41,228 nt of DNA from a virus. The stretch is from positions 1 through 41,228 of IMG/VR virus record IMGVR_UViG_3300030390_001297; one strand, given 5' to 3'. A program made the position numbers and the translations under genes. Shown here piece after piece: positions 7,899 through 14,230 of the stretch. The notes beneath the pieces are model-generated. The model was not told the DNA's origin, made no database searches, and worked only from the letters and a program-made list of their open reading frames with translations. Numbering within the stretch: position 1 is the first letter of the stretch; each line of letters starts with the position of its first letter.

Positions 7899-8099
7899 AT
7901 GGTAGTCTATGTGATTGTTATGGTCCTTACTCATCAGGACCTCTTTAGTGTCCAAGCGCCCAACAATACCTTTAGGACCCTAGAGGATTGTGAGGTAGCC
8001 AAAAAGACCTTCCTAGAAATACTAGAAATCAGTAAGCCGCATAAGGATGCCTATTCAGTAGGTCAATGCGTGTCTGTTTCTTTAGGAGCCGATGCGTAA
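7899..8099 (+). CDS. Small hypothetical protein with a Cys pair
   Basis: 66 residues, unknown function. It has a strong ribosome-binding site (AAGGAGG about 8 bases upstream). The N-terminus is hydrophobic (VVYVIVMVL). One cysteine lies in FRTLEDCEVAKKTF and a second in GQCVSV. The layout resembles the 66-residue protein at 4011, suggesting a shared small-protein family. It is the only supported gene between terminase and the early region, and is downstream of the T7-promoter-like cluster. Confidence 0.6.
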   Translation: MVVYVIVMVLTHQDLFSVQAPNNTFRTLEDCEVAKKTFLEILEISKPHKDAYSVGQCVSVSLGADA

Positions 8100-8398
8100 A
8101 GGTACAGGATACACTCTGGTATTGCTCTGAAGGGGTCCAAAGTTTTCACAGAAAAATCCGAAAGGGTACTTCTACGTACCCATCACGCGCTTACCCCCCG
8201 TACCCCTTCGCCCCTGTGTGTCACATCAAGGGGGCCCGTGGGGGGTGTGGGTATCGCTTGGGCTTGCCTATGGGCTTGTTTCGACACAATGCAGGGCCAC
8301 AATGCCCCAAGGTTTGCCACAATCTCTTGTATCTAATTGATTTTATTGTGTTGGATTAGTTCAATAGTCTAATACTCAGGATATCAAAGGCGTGAATA

Positions 8399-8413
8399 GT
8401 TAACTCAGTTAAT
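8399..8413 (+). promoter_or_regulatory. Palindromic 15-mer, site 2
   Basis: GTTAACTCAGTTAAT in the long non-coding region before the early genes, 76 bases from site 3. The close pair in a likely promoter region would suit control of early transcription. Confidence 0.8.
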
Positions 8414-8440
8414 TTTATCGGGTAGGCCTTGGGCTTGTCG

Positions 8441-8460
8441 CTGAGTTGCGCTGAGTTGCC
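8441..8460 (+). repeat. Tandem 10-mer repeat
   Basis: Two perfect adjacent copies of GCTGAGTTGC lie between palindrome sites 2 and 3. The CTGAGTT portion overlaps the centre of the palindrome consensus, so these may be related half-sites. Confidence 0.5.
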
Positions 8461-8474
8461 CCTAAAATCCTAAA

Positions 8475-8489
8475 GTTAACTAAGTTAAT
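8475..8489 (+). promoter_or_regulatory. Palindromic 15-mer, site 3
   Basis: GTTAACTAAGTTAAT, an exact core match and the only copy with A at the central position. It lies 155 bases before the first early gene. Confidence 0.8.
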
Positions 8490-8643
8490 TATCTGGCCTT
8501 TCCCTATTTAATCCCATCTATTTTTTTTCTTCTTTTCCACAATGACCCTTAGACTTACCTTATCCACTCTGGTATACATGTAGGTGCAAAGGGGGCGATA
8601 GACCGCCTTGCATAAACCCAAGTTAACAAAAGGAACATACACA

Positions 8644-9537
8644 ATGACCTCCAAAACCGTAACAACAGCAGAAGCCCAACGCCTCCACAATAGCCAAGCC
8701 TTGAACCCTGCCTTTGGGGATGTTCAGGCAACCTGCCAAAACATCATAGATATTGAGAACGGCCTTAAGTTATCTTCTGCTGGCCTCAAGGATGTATCCA
8801 CAACGCTCTTTAATCAAGTTCGCAAGATATCCAAAACTGAAGGCCTTGCGGCCCCCGATATCTTTAATCACCTTTCGTTTCTCATGGGCTTTGACCATTG
8901 GGCAGACAAAGAGACGGGCGCGCCGGACATATCAGGCCCCAAGGTTAAGACAGGCGGGGGTGCATGGCCCAAGGGCAAACTGTCAACCTATCGTTCGTAC
9001 ATCAAGAAATATGAGGAAGTCACCAAAGGCCCCATACATAAGGCCCCTGACATGGTTGCAGTACGTGACGCAATCAAGCCCCCAAAGTCTGACAATATCC
9101 TATTGGATGAACTGAGGGCTTATCAGAGCAAAGACAATAAAGACTTTACAGACACACAGCGCGAAGTAGTGGACGCCAAGCTGCACAAAATGATGATTGC
9201 GGTAATCGCTGAGGAACGCAAGGCGGTCCAAGCCATTGCAGCGCAAGCGGCAAAGGTTGAGGCAGACGCCATTGCAGCGACACGCGACACAGCAAAGAAA
9301 GAGGCCGCTGCAAAAGCCAAGGCCAAGAAAGCGGCAAAGACCAAGGAAGCCAAAGAGGCCAAGGACGCGGCAAAGGTTCTTGAGGCATCCAACGTGCAAT
9401 CAAAGCCTGTTAAGAAACAAGCGGCCCCAGTAAACCCAAGGGCCAAGGGCGGCAAAGGTAAGTCTGCAAGCGCTGGTATGATGTCTTTGGCTAACCTGTT
9501 TGGCTCTGAGGAAAAGCCTCATGCGTCTGGTCTTTGA
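8644..9537 (+). CDS. Early hypothetical protein with Lys/Ala-rich helical linker
   Basis: 297 residues, first gene of the early block. The start at 8644 has AAGGA about 9 bases upstream; a longer open frame from 8608 lacks this. Residues about 1-190 look globular, without a motif I recognise. Residues about 195-255 are a long Lys/Ala/Glu-rich helix (KKEAAAKAKAKKAAKTKEAK), followed by a basic, low-complexity tail (RAKGGKGKSASAG). The highly charged helix and tail suggest nucleic-acid or host-protein binding. Being first in the early region fits a host-takeover role, but this is only positional inference. Confidence 0.75.
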   Translation: MTSKTVTTAEAQRLHNSQALNPAFGDVQATCQNIIDIENGLKLSSAGLKDVSTTLFNQVRKISKTEGLAAPDIFNHLSFLMGFDHWADKETGAPDISGPKVKTGGGAWPKGKLSTYRSYIKKYEEVTKGPIHKAPDMVAVRDAIKPPKSDNILLDELRAYQSKDNKDFTDTQREVVDAKLHKMMIAVIAEERKAVQAIAAQAAKVEADAIAATRDTAKKEAAAKAKAKKAAKTKEAKEAKDAAKVLEASNVQSKPVKKQAAPVNPRAKGGKGKSASAGMMSLANLFGSEEKPHASGL

Positions 9538-9538
9538 T

Positions 9539-9649
9539 ATGCGTAACTTTCTCAATGACCTTGCTGGTCTAACTATTATCTTTGGGTCAACCTACGCGGC
9601 CCTTACAGTTCAATGGTGGGTGCCTTGGTTAATCACTAAATTCAACTAA
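9539..9649 (+). CDS. Possible small membrane protein
   Basis: 36 residues, starting 1 base after the previous stop. The sequence has one hydrophobic segment (LAGLTIIFGSTYAALTV) and a Trp-rich end (QWWVPW). No good ribosome-binding site is visible, so expression would depend on coupling with the upstream gene. Function unknown. Confidence 0.4.
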   Translation: MRNFLNDLAGLTIIFGSTYAALTVQWWVPWLITKFN

Positions 9650-9740
9650 CCAACACATACACACAAACACACACAAACGACCTAGGGGGCCTTGCAGAAA
9701 TGCAGGGCCTCAAGGCGTTAACATGATAGGAACTAAAGAC

Positions 9741-10010
9741 ATGACACTAGAAGAAACACGCGAACAACAGAAAGCCCTTTATCATGTAGTCGGAGACTTA
9801 GAGACACCCGATGAAAAGGGCCGCATTGTAATTACCTTGTTGCACCAATCAGACACACTGTCGGGGGCCAAGGGCTGGATTGTTAGGTACGTTAAGAATG
9901 GCGAGATGGGGGGCTATGATACAATAGACGTTCTTGAACCTGAAGACGCCCAAGGCTACCGATATCATCGCTGTCAATTTGAAAGGGACTATGGGTGGAA
10001 CCATTATTAA
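9741..10010 (+). CDS. Early hypothetical protein
   Basis: 89 residues, no family recognised. I chose the ATG at 9741 because AGGA lies 9 bases upstream; an in-frame ATG at 9723 has no such site. Composition is mixed and soluble, with Trp and Tyr in the second half (GWIVRYVKNGEMGGYD, RDYGWNHY). A strong terminator follows 28 bases later, so it closes the first early transcription unit. Confidence 0.6.
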   Translation: MTLEETREQQKALYHVVGDLETPDEKGRIVITLLHQSDTLSGAKGWIVRYVKNGEMGGYDTIDVLEPEDAQGYRYHRCQFERDYGWNHY

Positions 10011-10038
10011 ACCAATAGGCATACAATAGGCACACAAT

Positions 10039-10067
10039 GGGCGAGCTTTCGGGCTTGCCCTTTTTTT
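10039..10067 (+). terminator. Rho-independent terminator
   Basis: Stem GGGCGAGC / GCTTGCCC with one G-T wobble and loop TTTCGG, followed by seven T residues at 10061-10067. It ends the first early unit. Confidence 0.85.
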
Positions 10068-10299
10068 GTCCCTTTTTCCTTTTTACTTCTCTTTTGTTTT
10101 TTCTTTGATGATAGGACGAATACCGTATACCGCCAATTAATTAACTTATTTTGCTTTTTCAGTATCAATAATTGACCCAAGACCTAAAGTCTGATAACCT
10201 AGTTATATCAAGGGGTTACGTCTTTTTGTTCGTTCCCTTTGAATACCAAGAAACACCCTAAAAAATTAACTCAGTTAACTCTATAAAGGAGTACACACA
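10068..10299. other. Non-coding leader/promoter region of second early unit
   Basis: No gene seen. It is AT-rich and lies between the terminator and the gene at 10300. It contains a possible sigma-70 promoter, TTGACC at 10172 with TAACCT at 10195 (17-base spacing), and palindrome site 4 at its end. The promoter call is weak. Confidence 0.35.
10265..10279 (+). promoter_or_regulatory. Palindromic 15-mer, site 4
   Basis: ATTAACTCAGTTAAC, ending 6 bases before the AAGGAG ribosome-binding site of the gene at 10300, the same arrangement as sites 1, 5 and 12. Confidence 0.8.
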
Positions 10300-10773
10300 A
10301 TGCAACTTCATGCAGACCTAAAGCTGTGGGAATATCCAGAGTCATACGCAGGGGCCACTCACTATGGCTCTTATGTTTTCCTAGGCCAACACCGCGACAG
10401 TGACACACTAAGCGAAAGCAACTTTGCGGTTGGCCTCAAGGCCCTTGGGGGCGAAAGCGATACCGTCAAGGTTATCCGAGAGGGTCATTGGGCGGTTGGT
10501 TGGCTTGAATGGATAGCCATTGACCAGAGCGACACCAAGGCCCTGCAATTAGCCAGTGCCATGTATGACGAGCTAGAGGATTACGCAGTGCTTTGCGACG
10601 AACACCATTCCGAGCTTGAGCATACCTATGCGGCTAATCAGTGGGAAAGCTATTCAGTCCGTGACCGAGCGTCCTTGTGTCGTGAAGCGGGTATTTCCAA
10701 GTTTGCCGCAAGGCGTGACTGCGTACCCCATGATGACCAAGGGTACATTCAACAATCTTTATTGGGGTATTGA
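10300..10773 (+). CDS. Conserved phage protein of unknown function (GHWAVGW family)
   Basis: 157 residues. I recognise the family from many actinobacterial and proteobacterial phages and plasmids by YVFLGQHRDSDTLSESNF, EGHWAVGWLEWIAI and a C-terminal half with LEDYAVLCDEHHSELE and YSVRDRASLCREAG. No biochemical function is known to me. AAGGAG lies 9 bases upstream of the ATG, directly after palindrome site 4. The next gene starts 3 bases after its stop, so the block 10300-11294 is one operon. Confidence 0.75.
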   Translation: MQLHADLKLWEYPESYAGATHYGSYVFLGQHRDSDTLSESNFAVGLKALGGESDTVKVIREGHWAVGWLEWIAIDQSDTKALQLASAMYDELEDYAVLCDEHHSELEHTYAANQWESYSVRDRASLCREAGISKFAARRDCVPHDDQGYIQQSLLGY

Positions 10774-10776
10774 GCC

Positions 10777-11103
10777 ATGAGCGATTGCACATATAAACTG
10801 CGTGTCATTGACATAATAGTTCACAGATGGGGCGAGAATGGTCAAGGCGAACACGTTTGTAACAAGGGCGGGTACACCATTGGTTCTTTTGATACCATTC
10901 CGAAGGCCAAGGCTGAATTAGCCGAGTTCTTTGGATATGAGCCGGATTATGAGGCTTATGAAGGCGAGGATTATGTTTGTTGCACCATCCTTGAAAACGA
11001 GGACGCCTACGCCGACCCCAATGGTGAATACATAGCTGATTACGTTGTTACTATGGACAAGGTTTGCACCGTGTCGAACTGGGGTATTGAGCCATGCAGT
11101 TAA
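10777..11103 (+). CDS. Early hypothetical protein
   Basis: 108 residues, soluble and acidic, with five cysteines scattered through it. It begins with YKLRVIDIIVHRWGE and has a central acidic stretch (YEPDYEAYEGEDYVC). No family recognised. It overlaps the following gene by 10 bases and follows the previous one by 3, so the genes are probably coupled. Confidence 0.6.
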   Translation: MSDCTYKLRVIDIIVHRWGENGQGEHVCNKGGYTIGSFDTIPKAKAELAEFFGYEPDYEAYEGEDYVCCTILENEDAYADPNGEYIADYVVTMDKVCTVSNWGIEPCS

Positions 11104-11294
11104 CCAAGCAACAAGCCAAGTCCCTGCTTACCAAGTGGCACGAAGGACAACATGAGAACGGCAGTACAAGAGACGTTAGTTTTCTAGCGTTTCGCCGCAC
11201 CGTAAATCCCGCATTCCACATGGACAACGCCGTTACCGTCCAATGGTGCGGCATGCGGTTAGCCATCGAAACCGATGGTTACACCCACTCATAA
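11094..11294 (+). CDS. Early hypothetical protein
   Basis: 66 residues, no family recognised. It begins MQLTKQQAKSLLTKWHEGQ, a likely helix, followed by a probable small beta region (TVQWCGMRLAIETDG). It overlaps the upstream gene by 10 bases. Palindrome site 5 lies immediately downstream. Confidence 0.6.
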   Translation: MQLTKQQAKSLLTKWHEGQHENGSTRDVSFLAFRRTVNPAFHMDNAVTVQWCGMRLAIETDGYTHS

Positions 11295-11297
11295 AAA

Positions 11298-11312
11298 ATT
11301 AACTCAGTTAAC
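11298..11312 (+). promoter_or_regulatory. Palindromic 15-mer, site 5
   Basis: ATTAACTCAGTTAAC, beginning 4 bases after the upstream stop codon and ending 5 bases before the AGGAG ribosome-binding site of the gene at 11331. Confidence 0.8.
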
Positions 11313-11330
11313 CCTGCAGGAGTACATAAA

Positions 11331-11528
11331 ATGTACCGTACCTTTACGCGCACTTGGTGGAAGAACAACCCCAAGTGGCCCAACGGCCTAGAGCCTCACG
11401 CTGGTCGCAAAACCTATCACGAAACCTTTGCTACTGAAGATGAGGCAAGGGCTTTCTGTTGTGATTACAACGACACCCACAATGCAGGTCGGTTGTCCCG
11501 TAAGATGGAGTATACCGATGACGCCTAA
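11331..11528 (+). CDS. Conserved small phage protein (FTRTWWK family)
   Basis: 65 residues. The sequence FTRTWWKNNPKWPNGLEPHAGRK and the end GRLSRKMEYTDD mark a small protein I recognise from many unrelated phages; its function is not known to me. The middle (FATEDEARAFCCDYNDTH) is a likely helix. AGGAG lies 9 bases upstream, after palindrome site 5. It overlaps the next gene by 11 bases. Confidence 0.7.
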   Translation: MYRTFTRTWWKNNPKWPNGLEPHAGRKTYHETFATEDEARAFCCDYNDTHNAGRLSRKMEYTDDA

Positions 11529-11865
11529 TGATGTTTCGTATGCCCATTGCGTCACTATTAAATTCTTGGGGCCAACAGACTACAGGCCCTCAAGATACAA
11601 GGTGACTTTCCGCAATTCTCAGTTTGAACGTGTGTCCAAAACCATCAGCAAAGATGCCATTACTAATCTCGCAGATGTTGGTTTGTTTGGGGAATACCAT
11701 GAGCGTCAAGGTGTAGCACATTGGGGCGCTAACGTATTCCTTGAATACCTCAATAGCCTAGACTGCAACCACCGTGACCCGATGATACTTCTAAAGGTAG
11801 TCACTGCTTCTATAGATGCGGATACTGACGCCGTATTCATAAATGCTGGCTACCAAAACCCATGA
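11518..11865 (+). CDS. Early hypothetical protein
   Basis: 115 residues from the ATG at 11518, chosen because GGAG lies 7 bases upstream; the open frame extends further back into the preceding gene without such a site. The first half is basic and probably beta-rich (YKVTFRNSQFERVSKTIS), the second contains GVAHWGANVFLEYLNSLDCNH. No family recognised. It overlaps the next gene by ATGA. Confidence 0.6.
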   Translation: MTPNDVSYAHCVTIKFLGPTDYRPSRYKVTFRNSQFERVSKTISKDAITNLADVGLFGEYHERQGVAHWGANVFLEYLNSLDCNHRDPMILLKVVTASIDADTDAVFINAGYQNP

Positions 11866-12077
11866 TGACGGACACCGTTGGATGTAACCAATGCGGCTAC
11901 CCCAAAACTGGGGTGGTCATGTCTATCACCGAAAACCGCAATGGCCTGAGATACCAACGCCGCAAGCGTAAGTGTCACCGTTGTGGTGCCTCATACCACA
12001 CCATTGAAATCATGGAGGATACCAATGAACGCAACAGCGATACAGAAACAAATAGATTACGTCAGGGCCATGGATGA
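11862..12077 (+). CDS. Small zinc-ribbon protein (first of three)
   Basis: 71 residues. Cysteines C8-x2-C11 (CNQC) and C38-x2-C41 (CHRC) form a four-Cys zinc ribbon like that of the NrdR N-terminus, with basic residues between (YQRRKRK) and the following SYHTIE as in NrdR-type ribbons. The ATP-cone of NrdR is absent. Such proteins usually bind nucleic acid or act as transcription adaptors. It is coupled by ATGA to the gene before and overlaps the next ribbon gene by 53 bases. Confidence 0.65.
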   Translation: MMTDTVGCNQCGYPKTGVVMSITENRNGLRYQRRKRKCHRCGASYHTIEIMEDTNERNSDTETNRLRQGHG

Positions 12078-12249
12078 GGCCCATGAATACCGTTGCCCTC
12101 ACTGTGGCAGGCGCAGCACTAAACTAGCCTCACAGATAACGTGCCAACACTGCCAGAAACCAGTGACGCACCTTTTGAATATCTACGGGCAGTTTCGGAC
12201 CACCAAGAAGGGCTACGAATACAAGGGCAGTGCCGTCAATGCAATGTGA
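12025..12249 (+). CDS. Small zinc-ribbon protein (second of three)
   Basis: 74 residues from the ATG at 12025, which has GGAGG 6 bases upstream. A helix (IQKQIDYVRAMDEAHEY) precedes a C-x2-C...C-x2-C ribbon (CPHC, 12 residues, CQHC). The C-terminus is basic with aromatic residues (YGQFRTTKKGYEYK). The function is unknown; nucleic-acid binding is likely. It overlaps the next ribbon gene by 11 bases. Confidence 0.65.
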   Translation: MNATAIQKQIDYVRAMDEAHEYRCPHCGRRSTKLASQITCQHCQKPVTHLLNIYGQFRTTKKGYEYKGSAVNAM

Positions 12250-12385
12250 CCGATGCCAAAAACCAGCGGTCTTTATCAAGCGGGGTACTCAGTACCTCTG
12301 TGCTGACTGCGAACTAGAGGAAATACGCAATGTTAATAAAAAGAACGTCCCTCGTATCGGGGAAAACCCACGTAGTAGAAATTGA
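12239..12385 (+). CDS. Very small zinc-ribbon protein (third of three)
   Basis: 48 residues. It contains a compact ribbon CDRC, 14 residues, CADC and little else; the C-terminus is polar and basic. The pattern of two CxxC pairs in a 48-codon frame overlapping both neighbours (11 bases upstream, 56 bases downstream) makes a chance frame unlikely. The ribosome-binding site is weak, so it may depend on coupling to the gene before. Function unknown. Confidence 0.55.
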   Translation: MQCDRCQKPAVFIKRGTQYLCADCELEEIRNVNKKNVPRIGENPRSRN

Positions 12386-12521
12386 CGTTACACCTGCCCA
12401 GATTACGGAGTGGAAAAACGGGGCCTTAATCCAAGATGTTATGCCCGACCTATCACCGACAGACCGTGAGTTCCTCATGACGGGGATTACGGATGTTGAG
12501 TGGGGGGAAGCCTATGCCTAG
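12330..12521 (+). CDS. Conserved small phage protein (LIKRTSLVSGK family)
   Basis: 63 residues. It starts MLIKRTSLVSGKTHVVEIDV and ends LSPTDREFLMTGITDVEW, a widespread small protein of phages and prophages with no known function. AGAGGA lies about 9 bases upstream of the ATG. It overlaps the RHH-like gene that follows by 8 bases. Confidence 0.7.
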   Translation: MLIKRTSLVSGKTHVVEIDVTPAQITEWKNGALIQDVMPDLSPTDREFLMTGITDVEWGEAYA

Positions 12522-12726
12522 GCCCATGGACAAACGGGCGATAATCAACAGGCAGGCACAGAATACCACGACAGAACGGTATACCTGTTCGTTCACCCGC
12601 AAACAACTGGACGGCTTACGTTCGTTAGCGCGGGAGAAAAGCCGACAACAGAATACCAGAGTGTCGGTGCAAGACCTTATCAGACAAGCAATCAACAGAA
12701 CCTTTGGAGGTAAATACACATCATGA
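12514..12726 (+). CDS. Ribbon-helix-helix-like DNA-binding protein
   Basis: 70 residues from the ATG at 12514. A basic N-terminus precedes a short strand (RYTCSFTRKQ), a helix (LDGLRSLAREKSRQQ), a turn, and a second helix (VSVQDLIRQAINRTF), matching the ribbon-helix-helix fold of small repressors. Such proteins bind short palindromic operators as dimers or tetramers, which makes this one of two candidates for the repeated 15-bp palindrome. It has GGGG(A)AG upstream and overlaps the next gene by 4 bases. Fold assignment is by eye. Confidence 0.55.
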   Translation: MPRPMDKRAIINRQAQNTTTERYTCSFTRKQLDGLRSLAREKSRQQNTRVSVQDLIRQAINRTFGGKYTS

Positions 12727-13079
12727 ATACCACAGATACAGAAATCCACGGATACCTTATCGACCCCTTTGCTGAGACAGTGACACAGGTTGCCTATGAG
12801 GGTGACTGTACGTGTATCTATAAGCACATCAAGGCCAGCTTGTTTACTTGGGTGTACCTTGAGGACAGCGATGAAATCTATGTCGATGACGAGGGTCTTT
12901 ATAAGGATGACCAGCGGTTCTTCACATTCAAGGGATACCATGAACCACTGGCGGGTCGGGGGCTTGTTCTTGGGGCCAACGCTGAAGGGGATACCACTAG
13001 CCCAAAGATTACCATGGAAAAGTTAACTGAGTTAATTTCCTTTGGTGACGTTTGGGACCTCATGAAGAAAGCGGGGTAA
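12723..13079 (+). CDS. Conserved phage protein of unknown function
   Basis: 118 residues. The stretch EIYVDDEGLYKDDQRFF followed by EPLAGRGLVLGANAEGD marks a family I know from many phages of alphaproteobacteria and others (DUF3846-like), without known function. It overlaps the RHH-like gene by 4 bases. Codons near the C-terminus (MEKLTELISF) carry palindrome site 6, so part of this protein sequence may be shaped by the DNA site. Confidence 0.65.
   Translation: MNTTDTEIHGYLIDPFAETVTQVAYEGDCTCIYKHIKASLFTWVYLEDSDEIYVDDEGLYKDDQRFFTFKGYHEPLAGRGLVLGANAEGDTTSPKITMEKLTELISFGDVWDLMKKAG
13022..13036 (+). promoter_or_regulatory. Palindromic 15-mer, site 6 (inside gene)
   Basis: GTTAACTGAGTTAAT inside the gene at 12723; read as Lys-Leu-Thr-Glu-Leu-Ile in that frame. 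Exact core match. Confidence 0.75.
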
Positions 13080-13083
13080 TACC

Positions 13084-13269
13084 ATGAATAAACTTACACC
13101 AGACCAACACTTCATCGACGCCACACCGTCTTGGGTGGAAATGGCGGTAATCATTGAAATGCTGTTTAAGAATGGCACCAATGAGGGCCAAGAGACAGCC
13201 CGACAGGAACTAAGAAAGATGGGCAGACTAGCAGATGCCTACGTGTCTCAACTAAAGGAAGCTGTTTAG
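13084..13269 (+). CDS. Early hypothetical protein
   Basis: 61 residues, mostly helical (WVEMAVIIEMLFKNG, ETARQELRKMGRLADAYVSQ). No family recognised. It follows the previous stop by 4 bases and shares one base with the small membrane ORF after it. Confidence 0.55.
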   Translation: MNKLTPDQHFIDATPSWVEMAVIIEMLFKNGTNEGQETARQELRKMGRLADAYVSQLKEAV

Positions 13270-13367
13270 TGCTTCAGGAAATCATAGCTAGGGCATTTTG
13301 TAATATCTTTGCCCTCTTTGTTCTATGGGTGTGGTTCAAGATACTTACAGGCATCTATGTACAATAA
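13269..13367 (+). CDS. Possible 32-residue membrane protein
   Basis: It starts at a GTG overlapping the upstream stop by one base, with AAGGAAG about 6-8 bases upstream. Almost the whole protein is hydrophobic (NIFALFVLWVWFKILTGIY), a single membrane segment. Function unknown. It ends the early block. Confidence 0.45.
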   Translation: MLQEIIARAFCNIFALFVLWVWFKILTGIYVQ

Positions 13368-13390
13368 CCACATATGCACAATAATCCCCC

Positions 13391-13415
13391 TTGACAGGTA
13401 TCACAGTGATATAAC
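13391..13415 (+). promoter_or_regulatory. Operator-like palindrome beside a TTGACA box
   Basis: A consensus -35 box TTGACA (13391-13396) is followed 2 bases later by the palindrome TATCAC-A-GTGATA (13399-13411), which resembles lambda CI/Cro operator half-sites. A TATAAC at 13410 is only 13 bases from the -35 box, so the -10 box is unclear. It lies before the genes leading into the MarR-type regulator and integrase and would suit repression of that unit. Confidence 0.45.
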
Positions 13416-13469
13416 AATCTACTCAGTACCTTTACAGATTCGGGGATAATTTAGGAGAAAGCAGTAGTA

Positions 13470-13631
13470 ATGAATAATTGGTTTGTTACCCTTGGTAACT
13501 TTGAGATATTTATGGAACCTTCCAACGAAAGTGGGTGGTTCTGTAAAGTAATACGAGAACCTATGAATACACATATCTGGTTGTTTAATAGATTTCATAT
13601 CCTAATCAGCAACAATGGAGAAAGACAGTGA
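13470..13631 (+). CDS. Small hypothetical protein at start of lysogeny module
   Basis: 53 residues, Trp/Phe/Asn-rich (NNWFVTLGNFEIFMEP, HIWLFNRFHIL). AGGAG lies 12 bases upstream of the ATG, a slightly long spacing. It overlaps the following GTG-started gene by 4 bases (GTGA). No family recognised. Its base composition is more AT-rich than neighbouring genes. Confidence 0.45.
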   Translation: MNNWFVTLGNFEIFMEPSNESGWFCKVIREPMNTHIWLFNRFHILISNNGERQ

Positions 13632-13858
13632 CAGAGTACCTACAGTTTTACATACCAAAGGGCATGAGGGGGTTCGTGTGGCGTAAGTTTACGTTCTGTT
13701 TCAACTCTGTCATATCCATGGTTCACCATATACGAACAGCGACCCCAAGCGAAGACAGGCGGGAACAAAATGCCACTGCTGGTATTTGCAATTCTATAGC
13801 CATCTTTGGGTTTGTCCCAATTGTAAGAATCCTAGCCAAGCCAATTTTATATAGCTAA
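13628..13858 (+). CDS. Hypothetical protein with C-terminal membrane segment
   Basis: 76 residues from a GTG coupled to the preceding gene. The first part is basic and aromatic (YLQFYIPKGMRGFVWRKFTF), the end is hydrophobic (ICNSIAIFGFVPIVRILA). No family recognised. It lies 27 bases before the MarR-type gene and is probably in the same transcript. Confidence 0.45.
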   Translation: MTEYLQFYIPKGMRGFVWRKFTFCFNSVISMVHHIRTATPSEDRREQNATAGICNSIAIFGFVPIVRILAKPILYS

Positions 13859-13885
13859 AGAACTTACAAAAAAGGATACCAGTTA

Positions 13886-14230
13886 GTGACCCAACCAAAT
13901 CTTAAAAAAACATTGCTTGCCTTTGAGCAATTCAGAGCAATCAATCCTGCAATGCCCGTTCAACAAGTACAGACGTTTATTTTTGTTGGTGAGAACCAAG
14001 ACAACCATGGCGGTGTATCCATAAAGGATATCGCTGAAGGTCTTGGGTTTTCTCAGGCTTCAGCGTCTAGGAACGTGGCAGCATTTACCGCTTGGACCCG
14101 TCATAAGAAAGAAGGTCCTGATTTGTTGGTGGCTATTGAAGACCCACAAAACCGTACACTTAAAAAAGTCTCACTTACTGCCAAAGGGCGTAGGCTAAGA
14201 GACACATTATTGGAGTTAACCCACTCATGA
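13886..14230 (+). CDS. MarR-family transcriptional regulator
   Basis: 114 residues. The centre (about 43-67, GVSIKDIAEGLGFSQASASR) is a winged helix-turn-helix. The wing follows as VAIEDPQNRTLKKVSLTAKG, very close to the MarR-family wing pattern. MarR dimers bind palindromes of 15-20 bp, usually repressing. The GTG start has AAGGA about 10 bases upstream. It overlaps the integrase gene by ATGA, a pairing also seen in other integrase-bearing marine podoviruses. It is the leading candidate for the lysogeny regulator and for binding the repeated 15-bp palindrome. No inducer-binding site is obvious in this short version. Confidence 0.85.
   Translation: MTQPNLKKTLLAFEQFRAINPAMPVQQVQTFIFVGENQDNHGGVSIKDIAEGLGFSQASASRNVAAFTAWTRHKKEGPDLLVAIEDPQNRTLKKVSLTAKGRRLRDTLLELTHS

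Larger units (their letters stand above)
8100..8643. other. Long non-coding region; probable genome-end / early control region
   Basis: No convincing gene in 544 bases. Visible elements are an inverted repeat GGGTAC-TTCTAC-GTACCC at 8164-8181, three CACAAT repeats (8285, 8298, 8318), several GGGCTTG repeats, two palindromic 15-mers (8399 and 8475), a tandem 10-mer GCTGAGTTGC x2 at 8441-8460, and a T-rich stretch at 8519-8537. It lies between the terminase end and the first early gene. In T7-like genomes that is where the terminal repeats and host-polymerase promoters are. I cannot define the repeat borders or a reliable sigma-70 promoter. Confidence 0.5.

Noticed and set aside
8066-8359. 97-codon open frame in the long non-coding region
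   Set aside because: No ribosome-binding site, unusual composition, overlap with the well-supported gene ending at 8099, and it crosses the hairpin and repeats.
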